In this document: positions 43,382 through 54,244 of the stretch, one piece after another | How positions within the stretch are numbered: position 1 is the first letter of the stretch | Layout of the letters: each line of letters starts with the position of its first letter | Source of the DNA: Camillea tinctor | Taxonomy: Eukaryota > Ascomycota > Sordariomycetes > Xylariales > Xylariaceae | Assembly: GCA_022578605.1 (NCBI GenBank) | Contig: MU394058.1 | Location: 310,001-374,000 of the forward strand | Reading direction: 5' to 3' | DNA: 64,000 bases | Notes under the pieces: model-generated | Databases searched by the model: none | What the model was told of the DNA's origin: nothing | Seen by the model: the letters and a program-made list of their open reading frames with translations, nothing else | Made by a program: the position numbers and the translations under genes

Positions 43382-44979
43382 TTATGCTTCCACCGCCATG
43401 ATATCCTTATGCTTCTGCAAGAACCTTTCCACACATCCCACAAACCGATCAAGCTCCTCATCGGGCGTCACCAAGATCAGGGCGATCATGCCCCTGCGGG
43501 TGATCCAGTAGCCCTCCTCCATCATCTCGAACCAGAACAAGTCCTTCAGATCCCACCTCTCGTCGCGCACGTCCTCATCCGACAGGATCTCGCTCGGGGC
43601 GGCATCTATAATGTGCGAGTTGAACACGGCGCCGATCCCGGTAAACGACATCTTAGTACCACGACAGACCTCCCCCAGCCTCGCGCGCAGCGCGTCACCC
43701 TTCGCGTTGAACGCCGCGTTGGCCTCGTCGGTGTACACCTCGCTCAGGCCCGCGTACCCCGCGTGCATGGTCATGGTGTTGTTGTTGAAGGTGCCGGAGT
43801 GCGCCAGCGCGCCCGGCGCCCGCGGGTCGTACACGGCCATGATGTCGGCGCGCCCGCCGAACGCGCCGAACGGGAACCCGCCCCCGAGGTACTTGCCGAG
43901 CACGGTGAGGTCCGGCTGCAGCCCGAGCTTCTTCTGGACACCGCCCGGGTGCAGCCGCGAGGTCATGACCTCGTCCAGCACGAACAGGACGCCGGCGCCG
44001 CGGGCTGCGTCCTGGGTCGCGTGCAGGAATTCGCTGGTCCCGGGGATGCAACCGCCGGAGCCTTGCATGCCCTCTGTGGGTATTCACCGTTGATTAACAT
44101 CTGGTTTCATGTACGGAGGAATGGGGAGGAAAGGGGGGGGGGAAGAGAATCCCTTGACCACCTACCGACAAGCACAGCCGCCAGGTCCGCAGTCCCCTCG
44201 ATAAGCGCCTTCGCCGACTCAACATTATTGTACTTCCCAATGACCCAGTCGTCCCTATCCACGTTATTCGCCGCGGCCTTGCCGCCGCCGAACGACAGCA
44301 CGCCGCCGTGGTAGCCGCCGGAGAACACCAGCACCCTGCGGCGGCCGGTGAAGGCCCGCGCGGCGTTGAGGGCGTGCAGGTTGGCCTCGGTGCCCGTGTT
44401 GGCGAAGCGGACGCGCTCGAGGCCGAAGCGCGCGCAGATGAGCGCCGCGTGCTTCTGCTCCTGGACCGTCGTCGACCCGAGGCTCAGGCCCACGTTGTCC
44501 AGGGTCGAGACCACGGCCTCGCGGATCACCGGGTGCGAGTGCCCGTACAGGCCCGCCGTGAGCTCGCCCACGAAGTCGACGTATCTGCCGGCGCTTTTGG
44601 TTAGTACCCCAATCTCATTTGTTCATCATCTGCCGTTATTACTCAGGTTTAGGTAATATGGAACATGGAGGTAGGTAGGTAGGTAGGTAGGTAGTAAGGC
44701 ACTGTACTTATGACCGTCTTCGTCCCAGACGTAAGCTCCTTTCCCAGATTTCATGCAGAGGGGGAACGGTGGCGTGTGTAGTAGGGTCCGTGTGTTGCCG
44801 CCGGGGAGAGTGTCGACTGCGATCTCGTGCTGCTTCTTGGAGATGGGGTTCGCCTCCTCGAACCGCTTTATGGCCGCTGCGAGGACCGTCTGGGTGGCAT
44901 CATTCTGTGCAGGTGCCGTGGTGGCAACCTTTTTAGGTACAACATTTGGTGTAGTGTTTTCAACCGCGCTTGGTGCCAT
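43382..44979 (-). CDS. Class III PLP aminotransferase (glutamate-1-semialdehyde aminomutase-like)
   Basis: Exons (minus) are 44708-44979, 44166-44584 and 43382-44073, giving 460 aa. Junctions read EDGHK|YVDFVGELTAG and LAAVLV|EGMQGSGG. Family marks: LPGGNTRT and FANTGTEANLHALNAAR (phosphate-binding loop region), GGYHGG, LDEVMTSR (Asp/Glu contacting the PLP ring) and TVLGKYLGGGFPFGAFGG, where the Lys is the expected Schiff-base residue. All key residues are present, so the enzyme should be active. The closest family is GSA 2,1-aminomutase, but fungi make 5-aminolevulinate from glycine and succinyl-CoA, so haem synthesis is unlikely; a beta-amino-acid or secondary-metabolite aminotransferase/aminomutase role is more plausible. 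ATG 44979 was preferred over an upstream in-frame TTG. Confidence 0.9.
44668..44694 (+). repeat. (GTAG)n microsatellite in intron 1 of the aminotransferase
   Basis: About six perfect GTAG units lie inside the intron 44585-44707. Confidence 0.85.
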
Positions 44980-46239
44980 TGTGATCAACTTAGTTTATTT
45001 GAAGCACGCTTGATTTACAGAGGCCAAGTTCTCTACTTCGTTACAATATATAGTCCCCAGCCGGCCTTCTTTTTGGAACGGTTCGGATAGTCTAACGGTG
45101 CTTTCCGGATAGTTGAACGGTATAGCGTATCGAGCAACCCCTCGACTGTCTTGGTTACGTCGCAGTGGGTCGTATTCTGTACGCCTTTTACTCTATCTTA
45201 GTCACATTTATTAGACTTATCAAGCGCAGAGTACTCCGACGTCGCAGCAGAGGAGTAGTTGGAGACCAATGAAAGATAACGAAGAATAGAAGGAGGATAA
45301 TTTCCGACGTAAATCGCGGGGTCTTGAACGCCATGTTAGAATTTCGGTAATTTCTCTGTTTCCTTGGGGTATACATACGCCTTGCTTACGATAGATCACG
45401 GAAAGGACCCAGCTAAGTGCTTAAAGCTGCCATCATTGACATGGATTATACCAATCTAGACGTACGTTTAGTGAGTATACTAATGCATCCTGTAGTGCTG
45501 GTGTATACGGGAATATATTGAGGGAGGATCTCTTGCCGATCTTATCGGTCCAGATATTCAGAATCGTCTTTGATACCTACCCGGACGTGATATCTAACCG
45601 AATCCTATTCATACCCGTCCCTGGGTCTATCGTGGATTCTTCACCAGGTATGTACTAACCGAAGGCGTAGTTAGACTGAGCTAGTCCCAGGTGCAGAGAG
45701 CATTAGACTTATTACTCGGACAGGGACCACCATGCGGGAAACGTCCAGCTATAGGACCAGTTCATCTATATAACTCTCTACTAGGAGGTTATAACGACAT
45801 ATTTCTCGTGTTATCAGCAGAGTATAGGTTGTATTATTTACCTGTCTTCCATCCAGCCATAGGTTCATTTAGAAACATAACCAATAAGGGATTTGACTGG
45901 GACATCCTTTCAATTATACACATGATGTCGGGGTAATATATAGGTATCTATACTGATCTAGATTGATCTCGGATTCAGAAATATTAAGAAACTTGACAGA
46001 ACATCAATAAAAAATTGATTGATTTATTTTAAGTGGTTAATGTTCTTAAGTGCATATAAAGAAGGTATAGTTTATTATAAACTTTTATGTCAAGCGACTG
46101 AAACCTAAGACTAACTTTTAATGACATACTAGAGTTTCCTGATTTCATACATAAGAACGATAGACCGTAGAGCAAATGAGTTAACAATAATGTTTAAAGA
46201 CTGTTGATGTTGCGGCATACATGCAACACGTTCATGAGA
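44980..46239. other. Intergenic region
   Basis: Aminotransferase promoter side and 3' flank of the large oxygenase gene. AT-rich; the ORF 45691-45936 has no partner or domain. Nothing else is supported. Confidence 0.6.
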
Positions 46240-49200
46240 CTACACATGAACTGGAGGCAGGCCTTCTTGAGGGGCCGTGATTGCTGCGCTCCGCTGAGAC
46301 TCGGGAGGGAAGAACCAACTCTCATGTGAAGCAGACTCGGTACTGTTGACAGCTGGTGGTGTAGTCTCTGCCCCATTCTCATGCCCTAGGGGTGTAGCCT
46401 TAGGACTCGGACTCAGGGTGTCGCCAGGGGCCTTCAAATGGTCAGGGAACGGAATTGAACTCGACCGCTCGGACTCTTTAGGGAAGAACCAGTTGGCGGC
46501 TTCTGCTCCATTCTCAGGACCACCATTGACATTGGCCGGGGTCGTATGCTCCTCCTTACCAGGCGGCTTCAAGTGGTCTGGATAAGCGACAGAATGATCG
46601 CGTGCGGATTCCTTGGGGAAGAACCATCCAGGTGAGCCAGGAGTAGGGTCGGAAGACGAAGCTGTGGTTTGAGCTTGAGCAGGTTGCGACGGGGTCGAAG
46701 TGCTTTGGCTAGGTTGTGGAGCTACTACACCTGGATGGAGAGGGGGGATCAAGTAGTGTGGCATGTGTACATCGAAATCTCGCTCAGAAGATATGCCAAA
46801 AAACCAATGCACCGAATCATTATCTCTCTCAGGAGTGACAAGCATTGAAGTCGAGTCATGTTCCGGAACCTTCGGCTGCTGTAGTCCAGGAGGATTAACT
46901 ATCTTCACAGTCGTAGTCGTATATGAACTTTTTTCTTGGGTCGATGTCGTGTGTGAGCTCTGAGACTGTGACTGAGACTGAGATTGTGGTTGAGGAGAAG
47001 CGGTCAAAGTGTCATGATCACCACCAGGCTGCTTTACAACTGTAGTAGGGCCGTTTGACGAAGTTGAGGAAGTGGATTCAATCTTGTGTTCTTGAGAAGG
47101 CGTCGTGGCCGGAATTGCTGGGGTAGTCGAGGTTGACGTATGTCCAGTGTCTTGCAAAGATCCAGGAGAGGTAGATGATGTATCATTTTTGGCCTGGATA
47201 TGCTGTCCTGGCAAAGTCTTCGCACCAGAAGCAGCATTCTCAATGGCCGAGTTTGGTGGTGTTAACGACTGGCCAAGCTTGCTCGCGCCATCCGGATGAC
47301 CAGTCGAAGCTTTTCCTGAACCAAGTTCCTGCGTCTTTTGTATATTTGCCGGAGATACTGTGGTAGGAGGGACCGTGACTTGTGTTGAGCCTTTGCCGTC
47401 ATTTTGAGACGCTGCAACTCCCTGATTTGGACCACTAACGGTAGTACTGGGAGGATGGGTGTTTGTGGAGTGCGCCACTCCTTGATCAACAGAACCGATG
47501 TTCTTAGAGCCTTGAGCATCTGCCACAGAGCTAGATGGCGGGCCTGTGGAGGGATGAACTGTTGCCTGTCCTTGATGTTGCCCAGATGCCTCCCCTGAGG
47601 CTGTGGTCGCTTTCCCCTGTATGCCTAGTACAGAGGGTATTTGCGATGGTACCGCAGGATGAGGAGTAGTTGCGGTAGTCGGCACTGCTGAACCGTTGGT
47701 TAAGGCTGAATTGCCTATCTCCCCCTTCTCTTGAGACTGTGTTGATGCAGCTGTACTAGTCTGAACTCCCTGGGGATGGCCCGTGGGAACTGGTTGAACT
47801 TGAGCGTCCAATGTGGATGGTGCTTGGCTTGGTTGATGTGTTGATACATTTGAACCCGTAGCGCCTTGACTAGCAATGTGATCGCTTGACGCGGTTTGTG
47901 ATGATTGACTCTCTGGGGCTGCTGGAGTTGTGGTTGAACCTTGCCCTGGCGGTTGCGAGGTGACTACACCAGAAGGAACCGACGGTTGCGGAGTGGCGGG
48001 TGTGGCTAGACCTGCCGGAGTACCAGTTTTCACTTGAGCATGTGGATGTCCTGAGGCGGCTATGCTGTCTGTAGCGTTTTTGCCCCTAGTTCCTTGGTCA
48101 TGAGTGTTCGATGTTGCACTTCCGTTAGCTTCGACACTTGAGGGCTGGGACGATGCGGTTTGGCCTTGAGGATTTGCGTGTGGTGTACCCAGTACAGAAG
48201 CTGAGCCATTGGTCTGTACCCTTTCACCATTCAATCTCGCCGAGTGTACTACAGGAGACTTCTGTTTCGATCCAGCAATATCGACGCTCGTTGGCCCTTC
48301 CTTGTCTTGCCTCTGAAGAGCGTGGTAAATGGAGTTGACATCTTGCCCAGCTGACACAGGTGCAATTTCCAAAGGGCGATATACACCCTTGCCCTCTCCA
48401 TCGAAGTGCAATTTCCAAGCTATGCATGTCAGCGTATCTGCTATCCCAGAAATATCTTGTCTACTGTGTAAGAGATGTTTATACGTACTCGTCGGATCAA
48501 AGGTTAACCATGACCATGTATCATCTAGATAGACCCTCTCGGTGCCCACCTGGATACTCTTCAACTCACCCATGGCATTAGGGGCTGGCCTCAAATTCTT
48601 GAGTTTGGCCACCACCTCAAGCAAGCCAATGCAGAATGTAAGCGCAATCTCCTTACCCAGGCATTCATGGGGCCCGTGTCCAAATTGGATGTAGGCCTCT
48701 GCAGGTCTTCCAAGCTTGAAAGACTCGGGATCCGGGATGCAGCTTTTGTCGTGGCCGGCAGGGCCTAGGAGACAGATGACTACGTCGCCTTTCTTAAACT
48801 GCTGGCCATCGACAGATGTATCCTGAGCACAGATTCGCAGATTACGCTGACGGCTCGTCATACGTTGTGCTTCGAGCACGTACGCCCGAAGCTGTTCAGG
48901 GCATGTTGGGTCCCCACGGGACACAATGTCCTGGATCTTCTCCCAGTGTTCTGCGTTCTGGGACTGGAGGAAAAATTGCAGTATATCGGCGAACTAGAGA
49001 GTTTTAGCTGTTAGGCAACCCATATGTAGTCATGAATACGCAGGTAATACTTACGAGTCCTACGGGTACTCCTATGCCCGCAAGTGCCGTCAACCACATA
49101 ATGTCTGCGGTTTCCTCAACCGTCTTGCCGTGAGCCAGCAATTCCTTGACTACATTCTGCCCATACCATCGCAGCGACCCTTCTTTGATACAGGCTCCTG

Positions 49201-52200
49201 GTGACCTCTTCAGGAGTTTCCCCAGCTTATTCGCAAGTCCGTTGGCAACACCTGCGATGTTAGAAACAACCGCTGTTGTTGTTTCGGTCAGCACCTTCGC
49301 GCCCTCCTGAGCCCAGAGGCGTCGGCGGAAAGCCATGGCAGTATCGTTGTTGTTGAATCCCCATGTGCGTACGTTGACGAGATGCTTGTACATCTCAGGG
49401 ATTGAGAGGGTGCCGCTAGGATTCTCCGGGCCACGAAGATCGAGTGAAAAGAGATCAGATTGGATAATGGTATTGACCGGGATAGCAATACTACAAGAGT
49501 CAGTTAACATTCACCAGCACCGACGGGATAATAACATACTCCTTCAAAATGTTTATCTGCGAAGCCGCGCCAGGGAGTTCAAAGGTTTGCGACTTCAGCG
49601 CTGCACTGGCAGTAGTCTTCACAGTGTCAAGAAGCAGCTTCGTGAAATCTGTAGGCCCGTAGAGGATTCCACTCAGTAAAGCTCGCTGAGCGGTATTACT
49701 TGCCCCATCGCCACCAAGCATGAAGCTAGAGTAGTCCTTCTTGCCGGGGAAAAGGTCATTGAGTGGGGGCAGCCAAGGAACATGGAAGTCCGTTTTGTTC
49801 TTCAGAACCTTGCAGATGGTCGCGTGCTTTGTGAGGATAACGGGCGTTGGTGGGGGCTTAGGTCCTGCGAGAGTAAATTGGTCGATTGTGCCGAGTTCTT
49901 CAGCAATCTCTTTGTTCTTCTTCCATGTGTACATAGGCTGCATAATGTGGAGGCTGTTGTACGGATACCAGCCTGGCAACGCTCGCTGGAAGAGTTTATA
50001 GAACATTGAGCCTCCCATGCTATATACACGTGAGCTTCGAAACACAGGTGGTAAAACATCACCGAGCACTTACACGTTGTAGTCTTGCTGCACCTCTTGC
50101 ATGCCCCAGTTAGTGAGCGTAGCTGGTGTATAATCGATTGTGTAGAATCTGTCTGATCGAACAAGTGTAATGGCGTCAGAGAATACAGCACGTCCAGCGG
50201 TAAAACCTTGGTGGTCATCAGTTATATATATATGATCAGCTTTCGTTGCGCGGGAACATACCCAAGCATCCTCCATTTCCAGGGGCCATTGGAGGCTTGG
50301 TCTCTTCGATGAACAGACCCGGGTATAGCTCTACCATATCAGGACTATCATAGAGATGTCGTAGTAGGTTGGCAATCTCAGGATCGGGGTTAATATCCTC
50401 CATTGTCTCGTGACGCTTCAATCCGAAGAATGCGCGAAACTCGTTGAGCGATGCCATACGCCTGTAGTACATCATCAGTTCTAGCTCGTCACTTAGTTAA
50501 GCTGGGTGGTGATTTACCATTTTCTCGCCTGTATGATACCTAGAGTCTCAACCACACGTAGAGCCTTTGGCACCATCCTCGGCCCAAACAATCCTACTAA
50601 CATCAGCATACTCATACCGTCATGTATTAGGTATGGTACCTACCAGCGGGTGCTTCCATAGATTCTGTCATAATCCTGACTAGATCCTCATCCTTGAACT
50701 TTCCATCCGGACCCCTTTTCAGTCCATCAAACTCGCGTTTGCTCGGGTCCGGATTGATGTTCTGCTCCCACCTCAACAAGCCCTGAAGTAGTTCCTGTGG
50801 TGTCAGCTCATCAAGCTTTTTAGTCGTACCTGGGAAAAGGCTCGCCAGGAAGTCGTTCAACCATTTCTCATCACGCTGAGAAATGATCGAATGAAACCGA
50901 TAGAGGAGGTTGAACTCAGCCGAGACTTGATTACCAACACCACGTGCCACTTCGTCGCCATTGGCTTTCTTAATCTCGACGCGTGGGTCAATAGTCCAGC
51001 TGCTTGATGTGTGGTGCGTATTAGTCAGACCTCTGAGGTAGTCGTGGAGTGAGATGTTGATGTATAGTCCACCCACAATGCTGGTGTCCACGGTTAGCAT
51101 TAATAAATATAAAGATGCTGATCATAGAATGAGAGACTTACAGCCTCGCTGTCTGGAACAAGTCGTTGTCTTGCTTGGCCAATGCCTTTTGTTTCTCCTG
51201 CTCATTTCTCGTTGGCGGCAGGGTAAACCTTCCTCCTTCATTGATCTTGAGAAGTATATCAGCAACATAATTATGGAATCTATTGTACATAATAAGCATT
51301 ATGTTAATGCCTGGGGGTTGTCCAAGTAGTCGCTTCTCATGAAAAGTGTCAGGCTTTAATAGCCCTCGTTCCATAGTTCTAACTTTGAGTTGATCCTCTA
51401 AGCTGGAGCCATAGAGCGGAGCAAGATCGAGGTAAGAAGATGTGTCCGAGATGTTTGGATCTAAGCGGTTTGTCCTAAAGATATCTTGATGCAGTTAGCT
51501 TTGACACCGACAAATAAGAGAGACAAGACTAGAGCTTACCGTGAATGATAATCGAAGCATGGTAAAACAGGACAGACGACAACCCAGCGGGGTTTTCTTT
51601 GAATTCTCCAGGTTTTCGTCCCATGAGCACTAGTATAATTAGTGACTAGATGACAGTAATCTACTACTAAGCAATGGACTTACTATCAAAGAGAAGGCCA
51701 GGGTCAGGTCGGACGCCATCAAGCTTCCTCAACCTGCGTGCCGATCGAGCGTAAGGAGTACCAGCTTTACCTAGGTCCGGAAACAGTATATTCTGGTTTT
51801 CATGTAAGCGACAGATCATGAGACGGAATGAATGCACTACATACGTTGCAACTTCCATCAGGCATTCTATACTCGAATTTCTCTCCCTGATAGCAGAGTG
51901 GTGGATGTTGCAAGCTCTTCCATAGACCCTCAGTGAGGAAATTCGTGAGAAGTGTTCGGGCTTTGGAGTTAGGCGGCAGCGATGCGGCGATTGCGACCAC
52001 TTTTTCCATCTATTGAGATCAGTTAGGATCCTAGAGGAGCAATGTCGGGTATAGCTTACCGCCATTTTCTTATCATCAATTGGTTGTCCGGCCGAGAATG
52101 CTACCTCCAGTAAAGTCTTGATATCACCTCGGACCATCTTGAGTCCAGCGCCCCGGATATCTTGGATGATACTAGAGGAGGCTTGCTCCGGCGACGAGTA

Positions 52201-52746
52201 TGCTGCGTCAACATCGAATCGTGTCTCAACAACAGGCTTCTTCTGTGGGTAGGCCTTCTTCCAATCAAGCAGACCAGATATTTTACTCGAAGAAGAGCCA
52301 AGAGTAGGTTTAGTAAGTTTTGAAGACTTGGTAACAATACCGTTGGTGGATTTCTTGTAGAGTAGGTATAGAGAATATGCTAGAGGAAGTAAAATCCCAG
52401 CGAGAACAACATAGCGGAAGGCGCCTATAGAAGTCCAAATGCTGGAAGTGAAGGCGGAGAGAGCTGTGAGGCGACTCTTCCATTGCTCAGAGGATATTCG
52501 TAAGTTGAGCTTCCATCCACTTGGGGTGAATAGTCGCTGATACCATCTCAGACTCGACTTGCTACTACCTGGAAAGAATGAAGAAAATCGAGAAGGCTTG
52601 GGACCCTCTGAGATCCCTGCCGCCCTAGTGACGACTGGCTCCATGACAAAAGTAACGACGATGAGAGTGAAAGATATGAGTGTCTGGGTCACTCCTCTTT
52701 TCGAGAAAGAAGTGCTCTTCGGCTTAGGCTGTACAGAAGTGGCCAT
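46240..52746 (-). CDS. Fatty-acid heme dioxygenase-cytochrome P450 fusion (Ppo/linoleate diol synthase family) with membrane N-terminus and giant repeat tail
   Basis: Thirteen exons (minus), all in phase: 52060-52746, 51845-52009, 51684-51792, 51540-51629, 51142-51484, 50644-51080, 50518-50593, 50262-50461, 50074-50206, 49540-50019, 49055-49490, 48489-48993, 46240-48419. They give 1946 aa; typical family members have 1000-1200. Residues ~19-40 and ~110-131 are hydrophobic membrane-type segments. The animal-peroxidase-like dioxygenase (~195-700) keeps distal His350 (IIIHDIFRTNR), Tyr525 and proximal His528 (LLYRFHS). The P450 half has ExxR (EAQR, 1093-1096) and the haem Cys1163 in FGHGPHECLGKE. 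The I-helix reads ALAGIGVPVGL, lacking the Asn and Gln of the family's ANxxQ motif. After WKLHFDG comes ~725 residues rich in S/T/P/Q/G with four WFFPxES repeats. Such enzymes oxygenate linoleate or oleate and isomerise the hydroperoxide; the product here is uncertain. Confidence 0.9.
46261..46812 (-). repeat. Four-copy WFFPxES/PDHLKxPG protein repeat in the oxygenase tail
   Basis: Copies lie at about 46745-46812 (HWFFGISSERDFDV..PHYLIPP), 46559-46632 (GWFFPKESARDHSV..PDHLKPPG), 46425-46497 (NWFFPKESERSSSI..PDHLKAPG) and 46261-46322 (SWFFPPESQRSAAI). The consensus is W-F-F-P-x-E-S-x-R-x-x-S-x4-P-D-H-L-K-x-P-G, separated by low-complexity linkers. The two central copies are closest. No named domain is recognised. 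Confidence 0.85.
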
Positions 52747-54244
52747 TGTGAACGGCTGGATTGTGAGAGGGGAGGATAGAATGAACTACAAACGGATTTG
52801 ATTCTGAACAGGAGGTGTTGGAAATGCGCTTTAAAATAAACGAGACTTCAACGTGAATTGTCTTGAGACCTTCTTTCATGAGATATGATATTTCCAATGG
52901 TTCCCTAGACTACTCAGCCCGAGTTTCCACCATTCCGGAATACTTTCTGATGCAGTTGCTGATACGATGACTTCACGATGGTCCTACACAGTCCAGTATC
53001 TTTGGCTTCTCACTTTCATTTCTGCAAGCCCATCACTGTTGATCTATTGTGATCTGCCGAAGATGCTATTGCGAAGCTTCCGGACTCAGCTAGCTAGAAT
53101 GTACTGATATGGGAGGTTCTAGATCACTCCTATGTAGTAACTTAACCATACGCACTTTTTTTTGCATTAGTGTGGTGCAGGTGAGCGGCATCTTCCCATA
53201 TGCGCGAGTCGCTGACTACAGACTGTACGTACAATTCCATACGTCGTAGGATCAAGAGCTTGGACCCTCGAACAGGCTGGGAATGGTGGCGTGCAGTATA
53301 TTCGACAAGCGTTAGCTGAAAGGGCAGAAAAACGGCCGGCAGGTTGTCCCGAGCGTCGATCATGGAAAACAACCCCCGCGTAGGTAGATGAGGAAAAGAT
53401 GGAGCCAAGCCAATAATGGAACCCTTCTTCAGCCGCATCATCTACTTGTGAAGACCCTATCCTAGATTTATTATAGGATATCAAGTGAAAGACATCGATT
53501 CTGCCTTGCGACTGAGACGCTGACGACGGTCGATGAGACGTACTGTAGGACTTTTAAATATTGTAACTACGTCTTGTTGATTGGTAGTTATGCAAGTGTT
53601 GATTCCTTTCATCTCATTCATTCGTAGATACGCCTGCCTACCTCACAACTCCATGGTCTGATTCGCTACCGCCTCATGAAAATTGTCTTATACCAGCTGA
53701 AGTGAATAGGTCTACTACAAAAGTTTGTCAATAAATGCAATGGCGATCAATAGAACTCTAGCCATGAACGAAAAGATTCATGAGAAAGTTCCCTAGCTCG
53801 CTTATAGTTCATCTATTGATGCAATGTCAAGTTGGAGAAGATGGCTGAGCTGCGAGTCAATAGTTTTGCCGCATTCCCAGCCATCATATTCACAGTAGCG
53901 GCAGTATTTCCTATTGCCAGTTTGTCCCCCTAAGTTTATGGCCATGGAATCAAAGGAGAAACGCTAGCATCGAGATGCAACATTGCATGATCCACTATCT
54001 CTCGACTATCACTTCATCAGGAAGCTTCGTCACGAAGTTACTAGGGTTAAGACCCCCAGTCAGCTACTTTAGATGCCTCCTCTACGAGGGGGGAGTATCT
54101 ATTGAGGAGAAAAGAAAAGCACGTTGTGACCAGGCCGATGGTGATATCCCTCCATCGTCATATTTGAGCATTTGCCAGCTCAAGTCAGGTTCCACCTTTA
54201 TTCACATAACGCTTCTAACAAGAGATAATCTCTGAGAGCCCATC
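52747..54244. promoter_or_regulatory. Divergent upstream region of the oxygenase and DUF2235 genes
   Basis: 1.5 kb between two start codons on opposite strands. ORFs at 53142-53484 (minus) and 53975-54235 (plus) have no coding signature. It presumably carries both promoters; no individual site is assigned. Confidence 0.5.

Noticed and set aside
43373..44314. 313-aa plus-strand ORF over the aminotransferase
   Set aside because: Antisense shadow; the minus-strand aminotransferase with splice-consistent exons explains it.
53142..53484. Two overlapping minus-strand ORFs of about 100 aa between the oxygenase and DUF2235 genes
   Set aside because: No domain, no good start context, and both frames are equally open, suggesting chance.
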